Of a DNA stretch of 64,000 nucleotides, positions 5,970 to 14,778 are shown one piece after another; position 1 is the stretch's first letter; each line of letters opens with the position of its first letter. Made by a program: the position numbers and the translations under genes. The notes below the pieces were generated by a model. It did no database searches and was not told the DNA's origin. It saw only the letters and a program-made list of their open reading frames with translations. The stretch comes from Candidatus Cloacimonadota bacterium (lineage in GTDB: Bacteria; Cloacimonadota; Cloacimonadia; Cloacimonadales; JAIOQZ01). The stretch spans positions 1 to 64,000 of the forward strand of contig JAIOQZ010000024.1 in NCBI GenBank assembly GCA_021108395.1. The letters run 5' to 3'.

Positions 5970-7807
5970 GAAGGGGAATGTGCATCCTGGCGATAACAGC
6001 GATTTGCTGCAGCAGTCTTTCCTCTGTCTCATTTGATATAGCCAACGATTATCTCAATCTGGAATGGACGGTTTATGAAGCTAATGTCATGAACAATTAC
6101 ACAACGTCTGGAGACCCACATCAAGGATACACCCAATCGCACCCATGCGACTGGGTCGATAGTATTGGCGTTACAATAACGGGTATGCCCTATCATTATG
6201 GAGGAAAAGACGCAATCGAGCAATGGAACGATGATTACGAAAACGGGGGCAAAGGTCCCGGAGCTCATAGTATTCATTATGCGCCGGATCCACCCAGTTC
6301 ATTATCCTGGGCCGCCGGTATCGACTGTTCCGGGTTTGTGGGACGATGCTGGGAACTGCCTGAAACAGCTATGCCGAATTGCGGATGCGGTTATCTGACC
6401 TCGATATCGAACGAAATAACCGGTCAACAAGTGCAACCGGGAGACGCTTTCATTGCGAGCGCTCATGCACGACTGTGCTATGCGAGAATAGAAGACGATC
6501 CGGATAATCAGTATGTTGAAGTAGCAGAGGCAGTTGCTGTTACTGACGGTGTAGTAATTAATAAAACTGTCGTGAGGATGTACGAAATTTACCAATTGCA
6601 ACTGGATGGCTACTCCTGCCGTTCTTACTCTGATTCCACAAATATCGCAGCGGGTTCCGTCTCGGGAACCTGGACATTGGACAACGGCCCCTACATGATC
6701 CATGGAGACATCGAGGTGGATTCCACCTCGACCCTCACCATCGAAGCGGGGGTCAACGTGATTTTCACCGGGCATTACAGCTTCACCGTATATGGCAAAC
6801 TGCTCGCTTCGGGCACGGAAAACATGAATGTATTCTTTACTGCGGAAGACAGTACAACCGGCTGGGGTGGTTTGCGGTTCATCAACAACAATGCCAGCGG
6901 ACTGGGACGTTCATGCCTGGTCAACTGCAAAATAGAACGAGGAAGGGCGAATGGCGCCTGGCCGGATTGCGTGGGCGGAGGTATCTTCTGTCAGTATTCC
7001 AATGTTCTGGTCGATACCTGTGTTATCACCAACAACCACGCTGGTGGAGGGGGAGGTATTTACCTCAACAATTCCCACGCTGAGATCAATTACTCGTTGA
7101 TTTCCCATAACACAGCACAGGACTTCGGTGGCGGGGTCATGATGTATCAGAGCTGTTATCCCTCGTTGTGCAACAACACCATTGTCGATAATATTGTCGA
7201 AGACACGAGCTATGGCGGCGGCGGTGGCATCTTCGGCGATATAACCTGCAACCCCACCATCGGAAACACGATCGTATGGGGCAATACGTCAACTCAGGTC
7301 TTTCTGGAATATAGTAGATACACGATCATGTACTGCGATGTTGAAGACTTCCTTTTTCCCGGAGACGGCAATATATCGAGCAATCCGATGTTCGCCGGCG
7401 CTGATCCCGAATACTATCAATTAACGGAAAACTCCCCCTGTATCGACACTGGTTATCCGGGAGCGACCGACCCGGACGGAACAAGACTCGATATGGGTGC
7501 CTATCCATTCTACCAAGCGCCAGAGCCGCCTGAAGTGAGCATATCCATCGAAGATGACCATGTGAACGTTGAATGCGGTGGATCGGAGCGCAATACGTAT
7601 GTGGTCTATTCGTCAGACAGTCCTGAAGGCCCCTTCACCATTGATGAGACGGGCTCGTTCACTGACAATGTGTGGACAGCGCCGGTTACATCGGATTCCA
7701 GATATTACTATGTCACAACCGTTTCAGGGGATCGTAGTAATAATCAAGAAATAATCCTAATGAGTGAACTGATAGGAAACTACAAGCGCCTTTCTATAAA
7801 ACGCTGA
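5966..7807 (+). CDS. Secreted NlpC/P60 peptidase with beta-helix and C-terminal Ig/FN3-like region, full-length copy A4
   Basis: 613 residues. After the signal peptide, residues ~45-190 are the same NlpC/P60-like domain as in the short copies (DCSGF, VQPGD, HARL, YVEVAEA). Residues ~220-515 form a right-handed parallel beta-helix: a start like GPYMIHGDIEVDSTSTLTIE, then Gly-rich coils (GGGGGIYLNN, GGGVMMY, GGGGGIFGD), closing with SPCIDTG and LDMGAYPF, an ending common to secreted polysaccharide-binding or lyase-like helices. Residues ~525-600 resemble a fibronectin/Ig module. No recognisable sorting tail follows. It likely binds a surface glycan or wall and cleaves peptide links; that is inference. 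Confidence 0.8.
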   Translation: MRRGMCILAITAICCSSLSSVSFDIANDYLNLEWTVYEANVMNNYTTSGDPHQGYTQSHPCDWVDSIGVTITGMPYHYGGKDAIEQWNDDYENGGKGPGAHSIHYAPDPPSSLSWAAGIDCSGFVGRCWELPETAMPNCGCGYLTSISNEITGQQVQPGDAFIASAHARLCYARIEDDPDNQYVEVAEAVAVTDGVVINKTVVRMYEIYQLQLDGYSCRSYSDSTNIAAGSVSGTWTLDNGPYMIHGDIEVDSTSTLTIEAGVNVIFTGHYSFTVYGKLLASGTENMNVFFTAEDSTTGWGGLRFINNNASGLGRSCLVNCKIERGRANGAWPDCVGGGIFCQYSNVLVDTCVITNNHAGGGGGIYLNNSHAEINYSLISHNTAQDFGGGVMMYQSCYPSLCNNTIVDNIVEDTSYGGGGGIFGDITCNPTIGNTIVWGNTSTQVFLEYSRYTIMYCDVEDFLFPGDGNISSNPMFAGADPEYYQLTENSPCIDTGYPGATDPDGTRLDMGAYPFYQAPEPPEVSISIEDDHVNVECGGSERNTYVVYSSDSPEGPFTIDETGSFTDNVWTAPVTSDSRYYYVTTVSGDRSNNQEIILMSELIGNYKRLSIKR

Positions 7808-8105
7808 TTCGCACCCTCCCTATAACAGCTCGCATGGCAGGCCGTCGCGCCGGAAGACGCCGACGACACCGATGCCTGAGGTAACAAGCTGCACAGAAGC
7901 GCTATAACTGCCTTTATCCTTTCATCTGCTTTTTTTTGCGCAATAAAACACTTTCACGATGCACTGAGACTCTTTCTGTAACTTCGTGCTGAATAATCTG
8001 CTTGACACCGTTCAATCTGTAATCAATAATTGATTATCCAGTGTAGATGTTTTTATCATTCGAGACTATATTGACAAACCAACGCTAATCGTAAACAGGA
8101 GGATC
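7808..8105 (+). other. Intergenic region between the array and the formate-dehydrogenase-type gene
   Basis: About 300 bases with no supported gene. It contains T-rich stretches near 7929-7937 without a convincing terminator stem, and the promoter noted at 8002. It marks the change from the AT-rich array to GC-rich sequence. Confidence 0.6.
8002..8030 (+). promoter_or_regulatory. Sigma-70 promoter upstream of the formate-dehydrogenase-type gene
   Basis: TTGACA at 8002-8007, a 17-base spacer and AATAAT at 8025-8030 (5 of 6 matches). It lies about 80 bases before the gene start. A second TTGACA at 8071 lacks a good -10. Confidence 0.65.
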
Positions 8106-8108
8106 GTG

Positions 8109-10799
8109 ATGCGGGTAACGATCGACGGGGCAGTCTTAGATGTCCCAAAAGGTCAAACAATCCTGCAAGCGGCTCGAACCGCAGGGATTTATATCCCCAC
8201 ACTCTGTTATCACGAGAAAGTAGGCGCCGCAGGCAACTGCCGCATCTGCATCGTGGAAGTAGAGGGGCAGCAGGTTCTGAAGACCGCGTGCAACACCGAA
8301 GTCGCCGAGAACATGACAGTCCGCACCGACACACCGATCGTGCGGGAGACCCAACGGATAATTGCCAACCTGATTCTCGCCTCAGGCCGTCACGACTGCC
8401 TCGCCTGCGAGCAGAACGGCATGTGCGAGCTCCAGGATGTGTGCTACTTCCTGGGCATCGAACGCCCATCCGTACAATTTGACATCCCCGACGAGGAAGT
8501 CGATGTCAGTAGCGAGTTCATTTGCGTGGACCGCTCGAAGTGCATCAGTTGCGGCCGTTGCGTGGCCGGCTGCAACGAAACCGTTGTCAACGAAGTGATC
8601 TCGACGTCGGCGCGTGGATTCGATACCCGTATCGCGTTCGACTTCGACCTTCCAATGGGCGAATCGACATGCGTGCAATGCGGCGAATGTCTTCAGCTTT
8701 GCCCGGTAGGCGCTATCATCGACAAACGCGCTGTTGGCCAGGGTCGCCCGTGGGAACTGGACACCGTAGAGACCATATGCCCCTACTGTGGCGTCGGTTG
8801 TCGTCTGAACCTGCACATCAACCGCAAGACAAACCGTATCGTTCGCGTCACGGGTGTCGAGGATGCCGAGACAAACCGCGGCATGACCTGCCTCAAGGGC
8901 CGGTTCGGATTCGACTTCGTGCACGATCCCAAACGCCTGACGACCCCTCTCATCCGCAAGGATGGAAAGCTCGAACCTGCCACTTGGGACGAAGCCATCG
9001 CGCTGGTGGCCAGTGAGTTCAAGAAGGTGAAAACCGAGCATGGCCCCGGCGCTTTTGTAGCCATGGCCTCGGCAAAGGTGACCAACGAAGAGAACTATAT
9101 GTTCCAGAAGTTTGTGCGCAGGGAGGTTGGGACGAATAACGTCGATCACTGTGCGAGGCTTTGTCACAGCTCAACGGTGGCCGGTCTGGCTGCCTCGTTT
9201 GGAAGTGGTGCAATGACCAACAACATTGCTGGCATCAAGGAAGCGAACGTCATACTCGTTATCGGTTCCGACACCACTGCCGCGCACCCCGTTCTCGCCG
9301 CTTACATGAAGCAGGGGATACGGGAAGGGCGCACAAAGCTCATTGTCATCGATCCCAAAAAGATCGATCTCGCCGACCTCGCCGAAATCTATGTGGCGCA
9401 ACGCCCGGGTAGTGACGTGGCCGTTCTCAACGGCATCATGCAGGTCATTATCAAGAACGGCTGGGAAGACAAGGAATTCATCGCCGAGCGCTGCGAGAAC
9501 TTCGAGGAGTTCAAGGCCGAAGTGATGAAGGACGACTACTCGCCCGAAAACGTCGAACGCATATCCGGCGTTCCGGCGGACACGCTGGTGCAAATCGCCG
9601 AACTGTATGGCAAAGCTGAGACGGCTGGGCTTTACTACGCGATGGGCATCACCCAGCACACCACAGGCCGCGACAACGTAATGTCAACGGCTAACATACA
9701 GATGCTCTGCGGCAACATGGGCAAACCCGGTGGCGGCGTGAATCCGCTGCGTGGCCAGTCCAACGTGCAGGGCGCCTGCGATATGGGCGGACTGCCCAAC
9801 GTGTATCCCGCCTACCAAAAGGTGGCGGACCCGGCCGCCAAGGCCAAGTTTGAAGCAGCCTGGGGCGTCGAGTTGTCGGACAAAGTCGGCATCACCATCA
9901 CGGAGATGATCGACGGCGCCTATGACGGCTCGGTCAAAGCGATGTACATCATGGGCGAAAACCCGATGCTGTCCGATCCTGACCAGACGCATGTCATCAA
10001 GGCCTTCGAGAACTGCCCGTTCGTGGTGGTGCAGGATATGTTCCTCACCGAAACGGCGCAATACGCCACTGTCGTGCTTCCTGCCGCCTCCTTCGCAGAG
10101 AAGACTGGGCACTTCACCAATACCGAGCGTCGCATTCAACGGGTCAACCAGGCAATCGAGCCGCTCCCCGGCATCCGACAGGACTGGGAGATCATCCGCG
10201 ACATCGCCTGCGCTATGGGTTCCGAGTGGAACTACACCTGTGTGCAGGACATCACGAAGGAGATCAACGAGCTGGCGCCGTCATACGGCGGCATCACCTG
10301 GGAGCGCGTGGGACGCCAGGGGCTTCAGTGGCCCTGCCCCACCACCGAACATCCGGGCACACCCATACTGCACGTTGGCAAGTTCGCACGCGGCAAGGGC
10401 TTCATGCGTCCGATACCGTTCATCGAGCCGAATGAGCTGCCCGATGACGAATATCCGCTCATCCTGACCACAGGCCGCGTGTTGCAGCATTTCCACACCG
10501 GCACGATGTCGCGCTGCACCGAAGGCCTGAACAACCTCGCCGGGCCGATGGTGATGATCTCGGTGCATGACGCCGAGGCGCTTGGCATCGGCAACAGCGA
10601 AAAGGTGATCGTGAAGTCTCGGCGTGGCGAGATCGAGGTACCGGCGTTTGTCACCAAGCGTATCAGCAAAGGCGTAGTCTATGTGCCTTTCCATTACGCA
10701 GAGGCTCCGGCAAACCGCCTGACGAACCCCGCCATCGACCCCATGGCCAAGATACCGGAATACAAAGTCTGCGCAGCAAAGGTGATGAAAATCACATAG
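8109..10799 (+). CDS. fdhA: Formate dehydrogenase alpha-type molybdopterin oxidoreductase (Cys form)
   Basis: About 896 residues from ATG at 8109 (AGGAGG at 8097-8102; the GTG three bases earlier is too close). The order of motifs is that of cytoplasmic FdhA/FdsA and NuoG-like proteins. First comes an N-terminal [2Fe-2S] plant-type domain (GNCRIC), then a His-Cys cluster (HDCLACEQNGMC). Two [4Fe-4S] motifs follow (CISCGRCVAGC, CVQCGECLQLC), then the MopB [4Fe-4S] motif (CPYCGVGC) and the molybdopterin and dinucleotide-binding domains. VDHCARLCH places Cys348 where selenocysteine or cysteine ligates Mo/W, so this is a cysteine enzyme. Family role: formate oxidation or CO2 reduction. No NuoE/NuoF-like partner, FdhD or maturation gene is adjacent. 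Confidence 0.85.
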   Translation: MRVTIDGAVLDVPKGQTILQAARTAGIYIPTLCYHEKVGAAGNCRICIVEVEGQQVLKTACNTEVAENMTVRTDTPIVRETQRIIANLILASGRHDCLACEQNGMCELQDVCYFLGIERPSVQFDIPDEEVDVSSEFICVDRSKCISCGRCVAGCNETVVNEVISTSARGFDTRIAFDFDLPMGESTCVQCGECLQLCPVGAIIDKRAVGQGRPWELDTVETICPYCGVGCRLNLHINRKTNRIVRVTGVEDAETNRGMTCLKGRFGFDFVHDPKRLTTPLIRKDGKLEPATWDEAIALVASEFKKVKTEHGPGAFVAMASAKVTNEENYMFQKFVRREVGTNNVDHCARLCHSSTVAGLAASFGSGAMTNNIAGIKEANVILVIGSDTTAAHPVLAAYMKQGIREGRTKLIVIDPKKIDLADLAEIYVAQRPGSDVAVLNGIMQVIIKNGWEDKEFIAERCENFEEFKAEVMKDDYSPENVERISGVPADTLVQIAELYGKAETAGLYYAMGITQHTTGRDNVMSTANIQMLCGNMGKPGGGVNPLRGQSNVQGACDMGGLPNVYPAYQKVADPAAKAKFEAAWGVELSDKVGITITEMIDGAYDGSVKAMYIMGENPMLSDPDQTHVIKAFENCPFVVVQDMFLTETAQYATVVLPAASFAEKTGHFTNTERRIQRVNQAIEPLPGIRQDWEIIRDIACAMGSEWNYTCVQDITKEINELAPSYGGITWERVGRQGLQWPCPTTEHPGTPILHVGKFARGKGFMRPIPFIEPNELPDDEYPLILTTGRVLQHFHTGTMSRCTEGLNNLAGPMVMISVHDAEALGIGNSEKVIVKSRRGEIEVPAFVTKRISKGVVYVPFHYAEAPANRLTNPAIDPMAKIPEYKVCAAKVMKIT

Positions 10800-10826
10800 T
10801 AAACGCAGGCATAACTGACGAATATG

Positions 10827-10858
10827 ACAGCGGGAGGCAAAAGCCTCCCGCTGTTTTC
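10827..10858 (+). terminator. Intrinsic terminator after the formate-dehydrogenase-type gene
   Basis: A perfect 12-base stem (ACAGCGGGAGGC / GCCTCCCGCTGT, 10827-10838 and 10843-10854) with an AAAA loop, followed by a T-rich tail. It starts 27 bases after the stop codon. Confidence 0.85.
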
Positions 10859-10916
10859 TGTGAACAAGGGATGAAAGCCCAAGAACCCCGGTCTGCCGCC
10901 CCTGTCTTATGTCAGG

Positions 10917-13900
10917 CTACTTCAGCAGCAGCATCTTACGCACGTCGGAGACGCCACCGGCGCGCAGACGCGAGAAATACACCCCCGAGGCCACCGGACG
11001 GCCATTGTCGTCGTCGCCTTGCCAAACCACCGAATGGCTGCCCTCTGCGCGGTATCCGTTCACGAGCGTACGCACAAGCTGGCCGCGAATGTTATACACG
11101 CACAGTGTGCTGTGAGAGGGCTTGGCCAGGCTGAACGCGATAGTTGTCGTCGGATTGAACGGGTTGGGGTGGTTGCCGGTCAGTTCGGTGCGCAGTGGCG
11201 CCAGCTCATCGTCACCGGCGGGATTGGTGTTCATGTCGGTGTAGCAGGCTGTGCGACGCAGGTTGCCGCGAAAGGTCGTCCAGGGCATATCTTCGCCCAG
11301 AGGCAGCTTGCAGTCGATGATGAGCGCCCCGCTGGAAACGCCGCAAACGATCTCGGCATCGCCATCGCCGTCCATGTCGGCTATGCTGGCGGGCGTGTTG
11401 CCCACGAGGTTCACCGGTACTGGCGAGAAAGCCACCTCGCTGGCGTCGGCGTTGAAAACGTAGAGGTTCGACAGGCCGGTAAACTGGATTAACTCCACCT
11501 CGCCGTCACCGTCGATGTCGGCGGCCAGCGGCGGATAGAGGATAGTGCCACCGATGTTGACCGGCCATCCGGGTAGCGGGCTGCCGTATTGGTTACAGAT
11601 GTAGAGTCGGCCATTCTGGGTGGCGAAAGCGATCTCGGCGCCGTGGCCGGGAACGAAGTCGGCGGCGATGGCGCTGCCGGCGATGCGGCCTTCGAGAGCA
11701 AGGGCGCTCAGCAGTTCTCCCTCGTAGCTCACAATCTGTAGGGAGTTATCCTGCGTGCCCAGCACGATGCGGCCATTGCCCAGCGAAATGGGGCCTGCAC
11801 CCACCCCGGCGTCGAATGAAAGCGGGAAGTTGTCGAAGCTCGAGCCGTCGCCGCGAATGGCGTGGAGGTTGCCGTCAAGGTCGCCCAGAAGAATCTCGGC
11901 AGCGCCATCGTCATCGAGATCTGAGGCGCAGATGTCGCTGGCCACCGTGCCAATCTGCACGGGGAAACCAGCCTGCAGGTCGCCTTCGTGAGAAAGGACA
12001 TAGAGCTGGCCGTCGAGCCCGATGCTTATCACTTCAAAAAAGCCGTCACCGTCAACGTCCGCCACAACCGGCGTGATGAGCAGGTCGGTGCAGTCGTCAT
12101 AGCGGAACAGCTCGGTGCCGTCGAGAGACCAGGCGCCCATCGCACCCATGCGGCTCGCCCAGACGACCTCGGGCACATCGTCGCCGTTCAGGTCGGCAAA
12201 GGCGGCGCTGCGCCAGAGGTTTTCCTCGTGGTTTATCGGATAGCCGGAGAACGGCTGTGCTGCAATGTCGAGGCCGGTGAGAGTGCCGTTGATGCTCACC
12301 GCGAGCACATCGAGGTTGCTGTCGCCGTCAAGATCGTGCAGGATGGGAGCGGCTCGGAACTGCTGGCCGCTCGCCCAGGGCCAACCCGATTGAAACAGTC
12401 CGACATCGAATGAGAGGTCGTAGGTTTTGATGAAAGTGGCGGTGCTTGACTGCGCTGTAATCGTTGCCTGATAGGCGTAGCTGTCATAGTTGCAATCCTC
12501 TGGCACGATGATGACGAACGGCGTAGCGTTGGTGGCCGTGCCGCCCTCTGGAATAGCGCCGTAATTGGCGGTGGCGGTGACAATCTGAATCGTCGAATCG
12601 TCGCAGGAGATTGTCGCCTCGACCAGCGGGGCGTTTGCCCAACCATCGAGATTGTGGAGTTGCAGGTAAATGTCAACGGTCTCGCCCGGGTTCAGAATGC
12701 CGTCGCCGTCACCCTGGGTGTCATCGTAGGTCACGCCGGCGGTAACGATGTAGGGATAATCGCCAGTGGCGTCTTTCACCGTCGCTGTCGGGTCGCCCAT
12801 AACCATCAGTTCATAATACACCCAGCGCATAACGCCGCTACTGAGCGCCTGATTGACAAGCATCTCTTTGGAGAAGTTGTTGGCGTCACCCAGGCGGCGG
12901 ATATCGTAGTCGAACAATGCCTCGAAGAACGTATGATCGTAATACTGTGAGGCGCCGTTGGTGCTTCCTGGCGCATACCATCCGTAGCGGGTGTTGCCTA
13001 CGAAGGCATAGAGTCCGTGCGCCGAGTTGGTGAGGTTCTCCGCCACGCATTCGCCAACCTGGCTGGTGCGCTCGTCGAAGGCTGCCGGAAGGCAACCCTG
13101 TGAGTAGGCGAATCCGTACTCTGTGTTGATGAGAGCAGAGACGCTGGAGTTGGTGAGCCCGAAAACAATGCCGGAGTTGGAGTGGCCCATGTGGTTGATG
13201 ATGGCCATGCCGCCGTTGATGGCGTCCTTCACCGCCTGCCCGCTGAAGGTATCCTCGCGTTCATAGCGCGTGTAAACATGAAAATCATCGGGAATGTAAG
13301 GAATAATCTCGTCTTTGTAGTCGCCACCCCAGGTGAGAGGGTTGTTATTGAGATTCTCGCCCAGCATAAAGGCAATATCGTTGGCATATGATGGCTCGTC
13401 GGCGTAATGATAATTCTTGTCGAACACATTCTGAAATTCGCTTTGTGTTTCGGCGCTGATGCGGCCAATGGCGACCTCGGGCAGCATGTCGGGGTTGTCG
13501 GACGGCTCGCCGTAGATTCCGTTGCCGTTGCCGTTCCAGTCGCCGTCGAGGTTACTGTAATACATATCGCAGGGGATTCGGTTGTCGATGTTGTTGCCGA
13601 CCTGGCCAAAACAGCCGCGCTCCGGCACGATTTCGTCATCGCCGCCCAGCAGCACGTATTCCAGCGGGGTACCGGTGCCTGCGTAGCATGTGTAGGCATC
13701 GATGATGAAGTTTCGCACGGCGTCGGCGTTGTCGTCGCCGGCATATTCGCCATAGATCCACTCGGTGGTGAACACGCCGGCGCTGATGCCCCTGGCCAGC
13801 TTCCAGTCCACGAACTCGTCGAACCAGGAAACGCGGGCGGCATCGGTGATGATGATCATCGTGTAGGGACCGTCGGGGTCTCTGCCACCCGACATCGAGG

Positions 13901-14504
13901 TGAGGTTGCGATAGGTGTCCAGCATGGACGGATTGTCAATCAATTGGCGTACGCCACGCAGGGCTTTTTCGTCCGTACGAATCATGCGGCGCTGCTCATC
14001 CAGCAAAGCGCGGCTTGAAGTGGTGCGAACCTCGATGGTGAAGCTCGATGACCACACGAGTTCCTCGCGAACCGGATTCCAGCGGTAGGGGAACACATTC
14101 AGCAGCACCATGTCGTAGCCCTGCTTGCGCTGGGCGCCAAGCTCACGGAACAACGGCGAGGGCCAGAAGGCGTCCACGCCGTAGATGGCAGGGTCGGGCT
14201 GCGTGTTGTCGGGGCGGGGCATCGAGATGGGCTGCGGGGCGCGGCTGTAGTCGATGCGAACGCCGGTAATCGTCTCGGCGTCGCTCAGGCTGACCGAGAC
14301 GCCGGTGAGTTGTTCGCCGGCGGGCAGCAGCAGTCTCACAGGCACAAACGGCAATGCAGGCTGGCCTGCTTCGAGCACGACGGGCAGGTTCACCTCGAGC
14401 CGCCGGCCGCGCACATCAGGCGACTGCACATCGTAAGTTTGAGCGAAGTCGGCCACCAGCAGCAGCGGCAACAACAAGGCAATAATGGTGATAACGCGTT
14501 TCAT
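10917..14504 (-). CDS. Gingipain-type (C25) cysteine peptidase with sorting tail
   Basis: 1195 residues, RBS GGAGGAG before ATG. Order: signal peptide (MKRVITIIALLLPLLLVA); an N-terminal beta-rich prodomain; a C25-like catalytic domain with likely His in INHMGHSN (about residue 439) and likely Cys in AYSQGCLPAAF (about 471). Next come a CARDB/Ig-like module near GDGDGILNPGETVDIYLQL, a long run of FG-GAP/VCBS-like propeller repeats (DLDGDSNLDVLAV, DVDGDGFFEVISI, DIDGDGEVELIQF), and a C-terminal FlgD-like/T9SS-like tail (NHPNPFNPTTTIAFSL ... GVYFSRL). In FCB bacteria this tail directs outer-membrane secretion. It is probably an exported nutritional or processing protease. Nothing looks broken. 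Confidence 0.85.
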   Translation of the reverse strand: MKRVITIIALLLPLLLVADFAQTYDVQSPDVRGRRLEVNLPVVLEAGQPALPFVPVRLLLPAGEQLTGVSVSLSDAETITGVRIDYSRAPQPISMPRPDNTQPDPAIYGVDAFWPSPLFRELGAQRKQGYDMVLLNVFPYRWNPVREELVWSSSFTIEVRTTSSRALLDEQRRMIRTDEKALRGVRQLIDNPSMLDTYRNLTSMSGGRDPDGPYTMIIITDAARVSWFDEFVDWKLARGISAGVFTTEWIYGEYAGDDNADAVRNFIIDAYTCYAGTGTPLEYVLLGGDDEIVPERGCFGQVGNNIDNRIPCDMYYSNLDGDWNGNGNGIYGEPSDNPDMLPEVAIGRISAETQSEFQNVFDKNYHYADEPSYANDIAFMLGENLNNNPLTWGGDYKDEIIPYIPDDFHVYTRYEREDTFSGQAVKDAINGGMAIINHMGHSNSGIVFGLTNSSVSALINTEYGFAYSQGCLPAAFDERTSQVGECVAENLTNSAHGLYAFVGNTRYGWYAPGSTNGASQYYDHTFFEALFDYDIRRLGDANNFSKEMLVNQALSSGVMRWVYYELMVMGDPTATVKDATGDYPYIVTAGVTYDDTQGDGDGILNPGETVDIYLQLHNLDGWANAPLVEATISCDDSTIQIVTATANYGAIPEGGTATNATPFVIIVPEDCNYDSYAYQATITAQSSTATFIKTYDLSFDVGLFQSGWPWASGQQFRAAPILHDLDGDSNLDVLAVSINGTLTGLDIAAQPFSGYPINHEENLWRSAAFADLNGDDVPEVVWASRMGAMGAWSLDGTELFRYDDCTDLLITPVVADVDGDGFFEVISIGLDGQLYVLSHEGDLQAGFPVQIGTVASDICASDLDDDGAAEILLGDLDGNLHAIRGDGSSFDNFPLSFDAGVGAGPISLGNGRIVLGTQDNSLQIVSYEGELLSALALEGRIAGSAIAADFVPGHGAEIAFATQNGRLYICNQYGSPLPGWPVNIGGTILYPPLAADIDGDGEVELIQFTGLSNLYVFNADASEVAFSPVPVNLVGNTPASIADMDGDGDAEIVCGVSSGALIIDCKLPLGEDMPWTTFRGNLRRTACYTDMNTNPAGDDELAPLRTELTGNHPNPFNPTTTIAFSLAKPSHSTLCVYNIRGQLVRTLVNGYRAEGSHSVVWQGDDDNGRPVASGVYFSRLRAGGVSDVRKMLLLK

Positions 14505-14778
14505 TTCTCCTCCGTTCGTTCGTCTATGTTTTCTTGAGTTTTTTTAGTGTTCAAAAACACGACGTCGCATCGTGCCAGACTATGAGCGCCAATTCATTTA
14601 TCTCATGCAATAAACATTCCGTTTTCACAATATATCAACATGACGCCAGGTTCGCAAGCTGTCAATCGCTTTCTTCCCGGCAACTGTGTCTTGCAACATA
14701 CCACGCCGCGGCCATGTTGCCCGTGAAGAAGCTTGACAATCAAGCATTCATCTCGGCAAGCTGGAGCGGGGGTATTGT

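Larger units (their letters stand above)
156..7807 (+). repeat. Tandem array of B-A gene cassettes
   Basis: The same two-gene unit recurs four times plus a 5' remnant. B is a secreted propeller-like protein and A is a secreted NlpC/P60 peptidase. Successive A starts lie at 217, 1792, 3379, 4963 and 5966, giving periods of 1575, 1587, 1584 and 1003 bases. The last period is shorter because that A copy is cut to a stub. A block of roughly 700 bases, from early in A through the promoter into the first ~35 codons of B, is almost identical in three copies. The later part of B diverges strongly. The array is more AT-rich than the rest of the window. It probably arose by unequal recombination and is being homogenised by gene conversion. 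Arrays this similar can also be misassembled. Confidence 0.85.

Noticed and set aside
6600-7500. Phage tail-spike origin for the beta-helix of A4
   Set aside because: No phage genes nearby; the SPCIDTG and LDMGAYPF ending is typical of secreted bacterial beta-helices.
156-7807. CRISPR-like or satellite repeat array
   Set aside because: The repeat unit is about 1.0-1.6 kb and made of intact genes, not short spaced repeats.
14505-14778. tRNA gene in this or other gaps
   Set aside because: No cloverleaf or conserved T-arm pattern was seen in any intergenic region that I read.
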